IMG/VR virus record: IMGVR_UViG_3300034283_000839
Coordinates: 1 to 44,546 of that record
DNA from: a virus
Direction: 5' to 3' (one strand)
DNA: 44,546 nt
Below the pieces are notes generated by a model that saw only the letters and a list, made by a program, of their open reading frames with translations, made no database searches and had not been told where the DNA came from. Within the stretch, counting starts at the first letter, position 1. Every line of letters begins with the position of its first letter. Positions 1-7,981 of the stretch are shown piece by piece. The translations under genes were made by a program, and so were the position numbers.

Positions 1-241
1 GAGTAGTAAATGCGCCAGCTAATCTACCTTCGTTTTCAAACTCCTGCTGATACACCGTCCCGGCAGCTTCAGCAGCTTCGACTAACGCATTACCGCTACC
101 CGTATAACCCTGAGCAGCAAGCTGACGCTGAACCGCCTGCATTCTAGCCTTGTACGCACCAGTCTCGGTAATCTTGCTGGGGTCTTTCATTAAGTTGTTA
201 AGCCTAACTGCAGCCTCACCGCGGAACTCTCGATACGGGTC
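1..241. repeat. Terminal redundancy, left copy
   Basis: Bases 1-241 are repeated at the right end of the window (44306-44546) with one difference: C at 128 versus T at 44433. The repeat lies inside a coding gene, and joining the two ends restores a 188-codon reading frame. It therefore marks a circular or circularly permuted molecule of about 44,305 bp. The mismatch falls in the third position of a Gln codon (CAG versus CAA), which fits population variation better than a random error. Confidence 0.97.
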
Positions 242-358
242 AGCTGCTTCAATACCCTCACGGGCAAGCTCAGCTTGCTGCTCACCCTGACGTCTAGCCT
301 GTCTAGCACCATACAGAGCAGTACCTGCTCCAATCGCTGCACTTGTAATAGCGGCCAT
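1..358 (-). CDS. Internal virion/ejection-type protein, N-terminal part (gene crosses the window junction)
   Basis: The ATG is at 356-358 and the frame is open to base 1. It continues in frame at 44305 down to a stop at 44097, giving 188 aa in total. The N-terminus is Ala/Gly-rich and weakly hydrophobic (MAAITSAAIGAGTALYGA), followed by a Gln/Arg/Glu-rich helical stretch. This composition is common in small internal or ejection proteins of podoviruses. The next two genes in transcription order, of 414 and 1572 aa, are also ejection-type proteins. The ATG overlaps the stop of the acetyltransferase gene, so the two are translationally coupled. The class is inferred from composition and position; no catalytic motif is visible. 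Confidence 0.75.
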   Translation of the reverse strand, partial: MAAITSAAIGAGTALYGARQARRQGEQQAELAREGIEAADPYREFRGEAAVRLNNLMKDPSKITETGAYKARMQAVQRQLAAQGYTGSGNALVEAAEAAGTVYQQEFENEGRLAGAFTT

Positions 359-807
359 TAAATCACCTTAGTATATGCACGCTCGGTTAGCTGATAGCCA
401 AAGGCTTCGTACAACTTAGCCACGTGACTACCGCTTGTAACCAAGTCAACCATTTGAATGTGAGTAGCTCCGGCAGCTTTAGCTGGGCCTTCAATAGATG
501 CTAGCAACGCTTTGCCAATGCCCGCAGATTGCGCTTCCGGCTCTACCCACCAAATAACTTCACCAGCATGAACGTGGTCTGCGTTGAACATGAATGGAAT
601 TAAGATAACCCCAATCATGCCAACTACCCGCCCATCAACCTCCGCTACGTGCATTAACCCAGAAGAAATTAGATGCCTAGCTAACGCACCCACATCTTCC
701 TCATTCATCTCAATCTTTGACAGATTGTAATATGAAGTATGCACATAGAACTTCTTGGACATTTCAACAATAATACCTACATCATCGTTATCAGCTCTGC
801 GAATCAT
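358..807 (-). CDS. GNAT-family N-acetyltransferase
   Basis: A 149-aa protein with the GNAT layout. The acetyl-CoA-binding segment (VEPEAQSAGIGKALLASIE, about residues 88-106) carries the Q/R-x-x-G-x-G/A pattern, and a C-terminal part (AKLYEAFGYQLTERAYTKV) matches the usual last strand of the fold. It would transfer an acetyl group from acetyl-CoA to an unknown amine. A GGAG ribosome-binding site lies just before the ATG. It sits between the DUF6445-like oxygenase gene and the ejection-protein genes in the late operon, so it is expressed with virion components. Whether it modifies a virion protein, a host protein or a small molecule cannot be told. Confidence 0.85.
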   Translation of the reverse strand: MIRRADNDDVGIIVEMSKKFYVHTSYYNLSKIEMNEEDVGALARHLISSGLMHVAEVDGRVVGMIGVILIPFMFNADHVHAGEVIWWVEPEAQSAGIGKALLASIEGPAKAAGATHIQMVDLVTSGSHVAKLYEAFGYQLTERAYTKVI

Positions 808-1369
808 CTTGTCTCTCCGGAGTAAAGAATGCGACTACTATTAACCTTCCCGTCTCGGGTGAATCTCCGAATGCTTCAAACGGGTATCGAGAGTGAAACA
901 ACTCACTTCGATAAATCAGCGCTCGGTTGAATTTCATTTCTACAAAAATATCCCGCTGCCACTTACTTTCATCATTCCAATCGTGACAGACGGCTTCAAA
1001 CAACTCATGCTGCCCCGGTACTATTCTCTCCGCGCCAGTCTTTCTATGCGTCCAGAACGCTGTTCCACTTGGCCCATCGGAAAGATAAAGTACCAGCGCA
1101 TGAGTTCCCCAGCCCATGTCACTATGGATTGCTGCATTAGGGGGCTCACCACCAAAGTTCAAGCGGTAAGCCATACCTAACATATTGATCGGCCCGAATA
1201 GATGCGTTAGTATGTCAGTCAGCAGCGGGATGTCTTTAATACAAATCCGCTTATACAACTGCCCATCTGGCCCGTACCAATCTTCATACGTTTCATTTAG
1301 CGCATCTTCTCTCAACTCCTCTGCGTATGGATGAAAGTCATCTAACACATAGAGGCTATTGCTTTTCAT
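791..1369 (-). CDS. DUF6445-like putative 2-oxoglutarate/Fe(II)-dependent oxygenase
   Basis: A 192-aa protein resembling DUF6445, related to prolyl-4-hydroxylase-like 2OG-Fe(II) oxygenases. An H-x-D pair in AIHSDMGWGTHALVLYLSD (about residues 81-99), a distal His in RSELFHSRYPFEAFG (about 155-169) and a following Arg in ETGRLIVVAFF fit the metal and 2-oxoglutarate ligands. It overlaps the acetyltransferase gene by 17 bases and the preceding gene by 14, so these genes form one translational block. DUF6445 proteins are frequent in phages, but their substrate is not known to me. The function is family-level inference. Confidence 0.75.
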   Translation of the reverse strand: MKSNSLYVLDDFHPYAEELREDALNETYEDWYGPDGQLYKRICIKDIPLLTDILTHLFGPINMLGMAYRLNFGGEPPNAAIHSDMGWGTHALVLYLSDGPSGTAFWTHRKTGAERIVPGQHELFEAVCHDWNDESKWQRDIFVEMKFNRALIYRSELFHSRYPFEAFGDSPETGRLIVVAFFTPERQDDSQS

Positions 1370-1667
1370 CTTCTAGGTCATCCAGTCTAATGTAGACAGC
1401 CTCAAACCTAGCATCAAGCTCTCGGTTTGTAGGAACACCCGCCATTCGATCTCGAATGTCTCTGACTTCTTCTTTCAAATCTGTCAACGATGAATTAAGA
1501 GCTTCCAAACTCTTGCGTTGCTCAATTTGAGAGTTGTACATATCCCGCACAGTGCCGCCAATTGCTACTACGATTATCACCGTCAAACTAATACCAATGC
1601 TCTGTGCGTGCCGTTCCCAAGTCACTTTGTTCTCCCGTATAGCCCCATCTGCGCGTCTATCAGTCAT
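1356..1667 (-). CDS. Small membrane-anchored coiled-coil protein
   Basis: A 103-aa protein with one predicted transmembrane helix (SIGISLTVIIVVAIGGTV, about residues 23-40), a charged N-terminus and a long C-terminal heptad-like helix rich in Leu, Glu, Asp and Arg (about 48-103). The gene overlaps both neighbours by a few bases. The layout resembles small phage membrane proteins that sit near tail-fibre genes, some of which are annotated as holin-like. The lysis cassette here is elsewhere (36.5-37.8 kb) and has its own holin candidate, so I leave the role open. Confidence 0.7.
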   Translation of the reverse strand: MTDRRADGAIRENKVTWERHAQSIGISLTVIIVVAIGGTVRDMYNSQIEQRKSLEALNSSLTDLKEEVRDIRDRMAGVPTNRELDARFEAVYIRLDDLEDEKQ

Positions 1668-2197
1668 ACCACCCTCAGCTTTAGTACCGATCCAGTTCTA
1701 TAAGTTCCGCCGACTGGGACACCTGCAGTAGCGGCGGCAGCGTCATCTACGGCGTCAATAATATCTGGAACGTTATATGTGGGGGAAAGGTTAAAGTCTA
1801 CTGTTCCGTTAAAAGTAGCGTCAGAGTTAAACGCCTGGCCAGCGGCCCATACATTAGCCACATTTCGGAATGCCACATTACTATCAATGTTAATAGTAAT
1901 ATTGCCGGACTCACCACTGCCATTAGTAACACTTACCCTGCCAGACGTTCCTAGGATTGACCTAGCTAAAAATGTTCCCGCTCCAGTTTGGACAATTAAA
2001 CCTACACCAGAGCCGAGTCTGCCGAACGATACTAGCGACTCATTAATTACATCTACTTTAGCTCGCAGTTGAATGAACCACTGCAACCAGCTAGACTCAA
2101 ATCTTAAATCTTTTAACTCCCATTTACCGGGAATCTGGCTAGTCAGCGGAGCTACTAGCTGTGGTACTGGGGGAAGTTTATCAGTTTGAACACTCAT
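1664..2197 (-). CDS. Tail-fibre/spike-like virion protein
   Basis: A 177-aa protein. The N-terminal third contains an amphipathic helix (WLQWFIQLRAKVDVINESL). The middle is Gly/Ser/Thr/Asn-rich with the pattern TFLARSILGTSGRVSVTNGS typical of phage fibre and spike N-terminal regions. The C-terminus (VPVGGTYRTGSVLKLRVV) is a common ending of short phage fibre-like proteins. It follows the gp10-like neck gene, where P22-type phages carry the tail needle or fibre attachment proteins. The precise role, needle or fibre adaptor, is not resolved. Confidence 0.7.
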   Translation of the reverse strand: MSVQTDKLPPVPQLVAPLTSQIPGKWELKDLRFESSWLQWFIQLRAKVDVINESLVSFGRLGSGVGLIVQTGAGTFLARSILGTSGRVSVTNGSGESGNITINIDSNVAFRNVANVWAAGQAFNSDATFNGTVDFNLSPTYNVPDIIDAVDDAAAATAGVPVGGTYRTGSVLKLRVV

Positions 2198-3618
2198 AAA
2201 GTCCCCACATCGTACTGCATCTCGACAGCTTGAAGCCTGAACGGCGTGTTAGCGCTGTGCCTAAAGTGATAAGCTCGGCGTCTAAAACTTCCGCAATTAA
2301 CTAACCGTGGACGCTTATAGCTTAAGTCTACCTCTCGAAAGTTTGACCACGTTTGGTAATCATCTTCACTGGATCTAACATACAACTTGCTGCCGGGAGT
2401 TTGATCTGCAATGAACTCAAGGGCAGAGAGCTGTTTAGTTCTACGAGTGTTAGCATCAAAGTTAGGAGTATAAATGTCGCAAACAATTGGAGTTAGTGTG
2501 GCCCCATCGTCTGCTACGTCAGTGAGATATTCTTGATCCACCTCATAAATATCTCCGTTACTCTCATGCTGGATAAGGTGCCGACTGCCAGTAGTGTAGC
2601 CATAGTACATAAACGGGAAATAGTTCCCATTCGAGTCCGTCCACTGGTACCAAAGATTCTCCGTAATGTCGTAAGCTAATGTCAGGTTACGATCTCTCAG
2701 CGTGATCAAGTAAAAGTTATGACCATTGATCTTAAGCTGGAAAGATGAAACAGACTGAAGACTAGATGCCTGTAACAACCTATCAATCGACTCAGTAGAA
2801 ATTACCCGATGATTCAACTGGTTCATCATAGAAATCTGAACGGCGGCAGACCTAGTAGCACTAATCCAAAACAGGGAGTCATCAATCTGTTGAACGCTAC
2901 CAGCGGATCGGCAACCATAGCTAATCTTTGAGCCTTGAACTGGGCCAAGTGGGCTGCCGGTAGCATTGCCTGCGTCAAAAAAAATCTCAGTAGACCACTC
3001 AGAGAATGCCACAAGATAAACTAGCTGTTTAGCTAAAAACACGCCGGCATCTGGCTCAGCTTGTGCAGCAATAAAGTTAATAGCACTCCAGTTACCGGGC
3101 TGGTCGACTGAGTTAATTGCGCTGCCCCAAATCTGGCCGTTAATGTCCATGACATAGGTAGCGCCATTTAAGTAAACAATGCCCTTCTGGGTAGCTGCCG
3201 GAAAATCACTATCAATGCTGTGCAAATCTGCGCTAACAGTGGCGCCATCTGTAGTATAAGCTTTAGCACCGTTGCTAAATACTAACTTTGGACTTGCTCC
3301 AAGCGTTTCACTAAAGTAATAGATACCGCCTGCGATATCTAATAGCGGCCCGTAAGTCACGCCATTTTTGTAGATAGTCCCGTTAGCAATGTGATAAAAG
3401 TTACCTCGCCAAAAGTAACAACCTTGCCCAACTGACGGAGCGCTGGCTGAAAAGATTCTCAACCCCGGACGCTTGTAAATCCAAAGCTCACCGCTTTCAT
3501 CAGTCTCAATGTAGCAGTTAACAAGTCTGGCGTCTTTGGTAAATGTCGCGTTACGGTTGGATGTAGTAACTACTAACGGCAGCCTCGGCGGCAGAACTAC
3601 ACTCTCAGCCTGACTCAT
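2194..3618 (-). CDS. P22 gp10-like packaged-DNA stabilisation / tail hub protein
   Basis: A 474-aa protein whose N-terminal half matches the P22 gp10 family. It opens with a PPRLPLVVTTSNRN segment, then TKDARLVNCYIE (about residues 27-38) and YKRPGLRIFSASAP (about 48-61), then a series of beta-rich blade-like segments. In P22, gp10 closes the portal channel below gp4 and keeps the packaged DNA in. The neighbouring upstream gene is gp4-like, which matches the P22 order. The ATG overlaps the upstream stop by four bases. Length is close to P22 gp10 (about 470 aa). Confidence 0.85.
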   Translation of the reverse strand: MSQAESVVLPPRLPLVVTTSNRNATFTKDARLVNCYIETDESGELWIYKRPGLRIFSASAPSVGQGCYFWRGNFYHIANGTIYKNGVTYGPLLDIAGGIYYFSETLGASPKLVFSNGAKAYTTDGATVSADLHSIDSDFPAATQKGIVYLNGATYVMDINGQIWGSAINSVDQPGNWSAINFIAAQAEPDAGVFLAKQLVYLVAFSEWSTEIFFDAGNATGSPLGPVQGSKISYGCRSAGSVQQIDDSLFWISATRSAAVQISMMNQLNHRVISTESIDRLLQASSLQSVSSFQLKINGHNFYLITLRDRNLTLAYDITENLWYQWTDSNGNYFPFMYYGYTTGSRHLIQHESNGDIYEVDQEYLTDVADDGATLTPIVCDIYTPNFDANTRRTKQLSALEFIADQTPGSKLYVRSSEDDYQTWSNFREVDLSYKRPRLVNCGSFRRRAYHFRHSANTPFRLQAVEMQYDVGTL

Positions 3619-4334
3619 CTGAAACCTCCGGTAGTGTAACTGCCCTGAAGATTAGGAGCAAACGTAGTCTCTGTATCTTCAACGTCCCAGTCTTCCAACT
3701 GCTGCTTGTACATCATAGCGCGCTGCTGGCATCTATCCATAATAGCTTGTGGCTGGCCAGTGCAGATATCATCAGCTAATCCCCACCGCAGCGCAATGCG
3801 CCACTCTTGTGGGAAGGATACGTCACTCATTAAGTTAAACGGATTTGCTGCTTGGGTGCGAACAAGAAGAACAACAGAGTTCACAGCTTCAGACGCGTTA
3901 GGAGTATTCCAAAACTTAACGACTAAAGAGTTCTGAGTCTTGTCAACAAAGTATCCAGTAATAGCGCCTTCGGTCGGCTGCAAAGTATTCCACTGCTGCC
4001 AACTAATAGAGTTAATAACCCTTAAGTCCGTTGCAGGAGCTGGGCTAACAACTCGCCCTCGCTCCACACGAAGATTCTTTTGAGGAAACACTCCCACGGG
4101 ATTGTTGAGAGTGTAAGTATTCTGACCGGCTACGAGAGGAATGGTGATTTCCTCAAGAAGAAACAACTTAATCCCGTCGGTCTGCCACAGGTTGATAATG
4201 TCGCAGAGTCTACGCATGTAGACGGAAAGCTGTTCGCTATTGGGATCTTCACCTTCCTGCAAAAAGCCGGCATCGTACATAGCATCTTTGATGATACCGT
4301 AAACGGTATTAGAAACTGCGACTGGCATAAACAC
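3615..4334 (-). CDS. P22 gp4-like head-to-tail adaptor (head completion) protein
   Basis: A 239-aa protein. A helical N-terminus (VYGIIKDAMYDAGFLQEGED, MRRLCDIINLWQTDGIKLFL) is followed by the ITIPLVAGQNTYTL strand and a C-terminal helix rich in Asp, Met and Gln. This is the signature of the P22 gp4 / tail-accessory-factor family, which forms a ring beneath the portal. The gp10-like gene follows immediately with a four-base overlap. P22 gp4 also has a reported muramidase activity; I see no clear catalytic residue here and do not claim it. Confidence 0.82.
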   Translation of the reverse strand: MFMPVAVSNTVYGIIKDAMYDAGFLQEGEDPNSEQLSVYMRRLCDIINLWQTDGIKLFLLEEITIPLVAGQNTYTLNNPVGVFPQKNLRVERGRVVSPAPATDLRVINSISWQQWNTLQPTEGAITGYFVDKTQNSLVVKFWNTPNASEAVNSVVLLVRTQAANPFNLMSDVSFPQEWRIALRWGLADDICTGQPQAIMDRCQQRAMMYKQQLEDWDVEDTETTFAPNLQGSYTTGGFR

Positions 4335-4339
4335 TCCTA

Positions 4340-5803
4340 TTACGGTGACACATATCCTTGAGCTGACACGAGGACGCTAGCGCCCGTCGTCACGGCCTGG
4401 ACGTTCAATGCCTCGTTCGCAGCGGTCTGGATCGGCGTAAGGAAAGAAATCGTCGCCGGCACAGCCATGCTTGCAGGCGCCTGATAGCTGGCGACGACCG
4501 TCGTGCCGCGCAGAATGTTTAGCTGCGTCGCCGTGGCGTTCGTGTTCTGGTACTGCAAGCCGGTCATGTACGCTTTGATGCCAGCGCCAGCGGCAGCGCG
4601 GAGCGGCGTCGAAGTCGTGTTCGCAATCGTCGTGACCGTCTGCCAATCAAGCTCGGGGATGGCGTTAAGGCGTACGACCTGAGCGCCCACGGTGGTGCAG
4701 AGAATGTCCGCAACGTCATTGGAGGCCGTTGCGGTGTAGTTGGCCGTCATTGCGCGGCCAGCGATGCGCACCGGGCTGCCGGAGATAGCCGCGTCATGCG
4801 CCGCAGCGCCAGTCGCGGTTAGTGTGCCGCCGGCGACGTTGACCGGCACGGCCTGCGCCGCCCCGTTGTGGCCGGGCCCACCAATCACCTCGACAGTGTG
4901 CCGGGTGTAGTCGAACAAGCGGACGGCATGGACGCGGTAATCCGTGGACGACGCCGGAGCCGTGCCAAGGTTGCGCAGGCGGAACTGAAGCTTGTACGTC
5001 CCATTCGGGTCGGGCGCTGACTGCGTGATGCGGCGTGCCATCGTCGCGGCAGAGTTGGAGTCAATCGCCTGCTGAAGCAGTGCGATATGCTCGCCAGTTG
5101 TCTGAATTTCGACAAGGCCAGCGGGGAACCAGTTTGGGTCCGAGCCGGTGGCAACCGTCGTGGCGATGGTGCTGGCTGCGCTGACGAACTCAGGTGCGCC
5201 GCCAGAGCGGGCGACAACATCGGCAGTCGTCGCGGTTGTGCCCGCAAAGCGAACGGCGGCATAGTTCCGATTCGTGCCCGAGTTTGTCTGACTCAGCGCG
5301 ACCGCAATCGGTAGGCCGGTTGCCGGATCGACTTCAACCAGCTCGACAAAGAACTCGGTGTTGGCGATGCGCTGCGATGCGGTGACGAAAGCAGCAAGGC
5401 GCACCGGCAGCGTGAACATTTCCACGCTGCGAATGATCGTCTCGGAGTTGATCGCCGTGCCGCTGGAAATCAGCAAGTACGAACCTGTCGTGCCGTTGCC
5501 CGTGCTGATCGCCATGTCGGAGCCGGTCGAAACCGTCTCCCAAAGCGCCGGATTGAGGCCAGAAGTCGGGAATTCGTCGCGAAGCTTGGCCTTGTTGTTG
5601 CCGACAAGAACTGCGCCCGATGGGGTAGTTTGCGCTCCGCTAACTGCGACGGGAAGCGGGTTAGTTTGGCTGGCGTAAGTAAAAGAATCCTCAACACCGA
5701 AACCAACTTTATGCGCCGCGTGATGAACTCCGGCGATTAAGTCAGTCCGCATATTGCGGTCTACATTGTTAGCGTCTTTAACAGTGATAGTCGCGTTAGT
5801 CAT
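4340..5803 (-). CDS. Beta-rich virion appendage protein with a GC-rich, apparently acquired C-terminal region
   Basis: A 487-aa protein rich in Ala, Thr, Val, Ser and Gly with no enzyme motif. The first roughly 50 codons (5640-5803) use the same mixed codons as the neighbours. From about 5640 down to 4377 the GC content and G/C-ending codons rise sharply. A middle segment (about residues 75-300, from LRDEFPTSGLNPALWETV) looks like a jelly-roll or carbohydrate-binding fold. The C-terminal part is a repetitive beta-rich domain. The location among decoration and neck genes points to a head fibre or receptor-facing appendage. The base-composition break suggests a phage anchor fused to a horizontally acquired exposed domain. 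Confidence 0.7.
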   Translation of the reverse strand: MTNATITVKDANNVDRNMRTDLIAGVHHAAHKVGFGVEDSFTYASQTNPLPVAVSGAQTTPSGAVLVGNNKAKLRDEFPTSGLNPALWETVSTGSDMAISTGNGTTGSYLLISSGTAINSETIIRSVEMFTLPVRLAAFVTASQRIANTEFFVELVEVDPATGLPIAVALSQTNSGTNRNYAAVRFAGTTATTADVVARSGGAPEFVSAASTIATTVATGSDPNWFPAGLVEIQTTGEHIALLQQAIDSNSAATMARRITQSAPDPNGTYKLQFRLRNLGTAPASSTDYRVHAVRLFDYTRHTVEVIGGPGHNGAAQAVPVNVAGGTLTATGAAAHDAAISGSPVRIAGRAMTANYTATASNDVADILCTTVGAQVVRLNAIPELDWQTVTTIANTTSTPLRAAAGAGIKAYMTGLQYQNTNATATQLNILRGTTVVASYQAPASMAVPATISFLTPIQTAANEALNVQAVTTGASVLVSAQGYVSP

Positions 5804-5804
5804 G

Positions 5805-5951
5805 TTACATTAACCCCGACGTTAGAAAATGTGCGGACGCTACTGGTTGATTAAAAAACCAACCAGTAGAGAAGTTAATAGGCCCGACATCTGTTTTGAT
5901 AGCAGTATGCCAAGTGCCAAATGGGGATAAGTTACTATGCCAACTACGCAT
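5805..5951 (-). CDS. Small protein of unknown function (48 aa)
   Basis: The frame starts at ATG 5949-5951, overlapping the stop of the upstream gene, and ends at 5805 two bases before the ATG of the next gene. The product is Trp/Phe/His-rich (MRSWHSNLSPFGTWHTAI at the start) with no recognised motif. The tight packing in the late operon supports it. The ribosome-binding site is weak, so it may rely on translational coupling. Confidence 0.55.
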   Translation of the reverse strand: MRSWHSNLSPFGTWHTAIKTDVGPINFSTGWFFNQPVASAHFLTSGLM

Positions 5952-6252
5952 GATCCACTACAACCCTAGCAACTCGACCATTGATCGGCGTGGCGTATAC
6001 GCTAGTATTGCCCGCCGCGTTGGCTAAATCCGAAACTGGAATATTAAGCTCGCCCGAAATCTGCTGCCACTCACCCGGTCTAGCATGATACACATATCCG
6101 GGAAGGTTTAGATTAGCTGGAGGGGCGCCAGTAGTGCACCTAATCTTTACAGCCCCATTAGTAATCTGAAATGTAATGTTAGATGCAGGGCCGCTGTTTA
6201 GCTGTGTCCACACATTAGGCGGACACGTAACCATTTCCTGATTGCGAGGCAT
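5944..6252 (-). CDS. Putative small virion (decoration) protein
   Basis: A 102-aa beta-rich protein with an RNQEMVTCPPNVWTQLNSGP opening and a C-terminus of alternating hydrophobic residues (GRVARVVVDHA). Short proteins of this type are often head-decoration or fibre-base components. It lies two bases downstream of the 227-aa structural gene. No catalytic or binding motif is seen; the role is inferred from position and composition. Confidence 0.6.
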   Translation of the reverse strand: MPRNQEMVTCPPNVWTQLNSGPASNITFQITNGAVKIRCTTGAPPANLNLPGYVYHARPGEWQQISGELNIPVSDLANAAGNTSVYATPINGRVARVVVDHA

Positions 6253-6254
6253 GA

Positions 6255-6938
6255 TTAACGCTCCTTAGCAGCAAGGATGTAATCCAAGTTAAAGGTACGA
6301 GCAACTGCGTCACCGTTACCGACGTGGAAGGTGACAGTAAGCGGGGCGTCCGGAGAGTTGTTAGCTCCGCACTCCAACGAACCAACCATGCTATCGTTGA
6401 TGTAGAAGTTCACAGTCTCCTTACCATCATACTCAAAGCCAAAAATAGTATAACCAGTAGTAAGCTGGGCGACGTTAAGATTCTGTCGATTGCCGGTAGT
6501 AGCATCCCTACGGCAGAAAATACCAATGTTGGCCGTAGCGGCGGGCTTAAGGAAATAGATACCATCAGTAGCATCAAGAGGAGTCGTGTCAGTAATAACA
6601 AGACCAATCTGAAGCACCGAAAGCGTGGCGTTGCTAAGAGATCCAGCAGCTTTAAAGAACATATGCTTACCCGCAGTAAAGGTAAACGTTGCAACAGCAA
6701 GCTGGTGCGATCGGCTATCAGGAGCGGCGGCACTCGTAGTAACAAGAAGCTGGCCACCATCACCAGGAGTCAGTGCAGTAGTGCCCGTACCAACTGCGGT
6801 GATAACCCAATCAGACGCAAGAAACGTGTTGAAGTCATCAAAGTACGTATTGAACTTCGTAGGATCGGGCTGGCCCATATTGCCAAGGGTTTCAATGGCC
6901 CAAGCGTTAGTAATACCTTTTGGAAATCTAGTGGTCAT
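6255..6938 (-). CDS. Putative head decoration/cement protein
   Basis: A 227-aa protein. I place the start at ATG 6936-6938 (MTTRFPKGITNAW) because a GGAG ribosome-binding site lies seven bases upstream; an upstream in-frame ATG at 6986 would add 16 residues that read like leader sequence. The body is beta-rich (FNTYFDDFNTFLASDW, then a lectin- or concanavalin-like run ending FHVGNGDAVARTFNLDYIL). Phages of this general type carry such a protein directly after the capsid gene. It shares the DDF/W opening and sandwich-like layout with the 487-aa protein downstream. Confidence 0.7.
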   Translation of the reverse strand: MTTRFPKGITNAWAIETLGNMGQPDPTKFNTYFDDFNTFLASDWVITAVGTGTTALTPGDGGQLLVTTSAAAPDSRSHQLAVATFTFTAGKHMFFKAAGSLSNATLSVLQIGLVITDTTPLDATDGIYFLKPAATANIGIFCRRDATTGNRQNLNVAQLTTGYTIFGFEYDGKETVNFYINDSMVGSLECGANNSPDAPLTVTFHVGNGDAVARTFNLDYILAAKER

Positions 6939-6956
6939 TTTAAACTCCAAATAACA

Positions 6957-7035
6957 CCCCCTTTCGGGGCACAAGTTGAATTGCATTATTTAGGATTGTC
7001 CCAAATTGGGACAGCAGGGGAGGTTGCCCTCCCCT
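6957..7035 (-). terminator. Hairpin - palindrome - hairpin block after the major capsid gene
   Basis: Reading leftward from the capsid stop there are three structures. First is an eight-bp hairpin with a GCAA tetraloop (arms 7028-7035 and 7016-7023). Then comes the 17-bp palindrome (6997-7013). Last is a short hairpin with a GAAA-type loop (6957-6969) followed by a weak T-rich run. This block would attenuate transcription or stabilise the capsid message 3' end. The T-run is too weak to call a strong intrinsic terminator. Confidence 0.5.
6997..7013. promoter_or_regulatory. Palindrome copy 1 (TGTCCCAAWTTGGGACA family)
   Basis: A perfect 8-bp inverted repeat around one central A. It lies between the major capsid gene and the decoration gene. 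See the finding on this repeat family. Confidence 0.85.
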
Positions 7036-7051
7036 ACCGCACCCTCCCCAC

Positions 7052-7969
7052 TTACGCGCCCGGCGATCCGAAGATGCCGCGCGGGTCAGTACAACCAACC
7101 GAGAACCGCATGTAAGTAGCAGCCTTAGCGTTCTTCGTGTCGAAGTCGTTATCCTGCTCAAACTGCGGCTTGTTGCGCCAGAACATCGTCATGCCGTTCG
7201 GGATGTTAGTTCTAATGAACCAAGCATCCGGGTCGGTGAAGTAATGATTCACCTTAATGCCCTTCGGGAAGGCATTGGTAGCCTTCAGCACGTTGATAGC
7301 ATTATTACCCGTGTCGTTCTGCAGCACGCTCTTGAGAATCCGGTGAGCGTTGTAATACTCAGCGGTCGAGATGTGCAGACTTTCCGGCATGATCGAGATA
7401 CGCAGACCACGATCCTGAGTCGCGTTCATGATCTGAATGGTCAGATCTTCTAGCGAAGCTTCGCTCAGGTCAGCCGGAGTAGCAAGCCGGTTGCTGAACG
7501 TACCACCCGAGGCGTTAACGTGAGCCGTAGAAATCAGGGCCTGGTTATCCGGGGTAGTATAGAACGTGGTAGTAAACGCGTTGTTGTAAAGGAACGCGGC
7601 CACGTTCTCGATCGTCTGATTGCACGAGAACGCATTGGCCTTAGCGCGACGCTGAGAAACTTCCTTATACAGGTTGTCTTCCAGTTCTTCCTTCGTCACA
7701 ATGTAGCCCAGCGCGTAGGCAATGTGAGCATAGGTCGTGACCCAGCCCTGCATTTCCGAGTCATAGGCAACCTGACCGCCCTGAGCCTTAACCGGAGCCA
7801 GGCCAAAACCAGTGACCTGAACATCCTGCTCATACGCGCGGGACGAGTTACGAACTTCGTACAGGTCAGTGTACTCGGTCGGATGGGCGTCATATACCTG
7901 GCCCCAAATAGCGTGAATGCCCGGCCAAAGCAGTTTCGGATGCGAGCCAGTATTGATTACACCACTCAT
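7052..7969 (-). CDS. Major capsid protein
   Basis: A 305-aa protein beginning MSGVINTGSHPKLLWPGIH and containing an E-loop-like Tyr/Glu-rich segment (ATEYTDLYEV-type, about residues 31-40), a central helical spine (KEELEDNLYKEVSQRRAKAN) and a beta-rich C-terminal half. This matches HK97-fold capsid proteins of about 300 aa found in other short-tailed phages. Its place after the scaffold and two accessory genes, with a transcript-stabilising hairpin block behind it, supports the call. I assign it by position and general features rather than by a single diagnostic motif. Confidence 0.8.
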   Translation of the reverse strand: MSGVINTGSHPKLLWPGIHAIWGQVYDAHPTEYTDLYEVRNSSRAYEQDVQVTGFGLAPVKAQGGQVAYDSEMQGWVTTYAHIAYALGYIVTKEELEDNLYKEVSQRRAKANAFSCNQTIENVAAFLYNNAFTTTFYTTPDNQALISTAHVNASGGTFSNRLATPADLSEASLEDLTIQIMNATQDRGLRISIMPESLHISTAEYYNAHRILKSVLQNDTGNNAINVLKATNAFPKGIKVNHYFTDPDAWFIRTNIPNGMTMFWRNKPQFEQDNDFDTKNAKAATYMRFSVGCTDPRGIFGSPGA

Positions 7970-7981
7970 ATGTTATTCTCC

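Noticed and set aside
893-1180. Plus-strand open frame of 95 codons
   Set aside because: It lies opposite the DUF6445-like gene, has no ribosome-binding site and no protein-like composition; it is an antisense shadow.
6324-7115. Plus-strand 263-codon open frame opposite the decoration gene
   Set aside because: Lys/Ser/Arg-rich shadow crossing an intergenic hairpin block and two real genes on the other strand.
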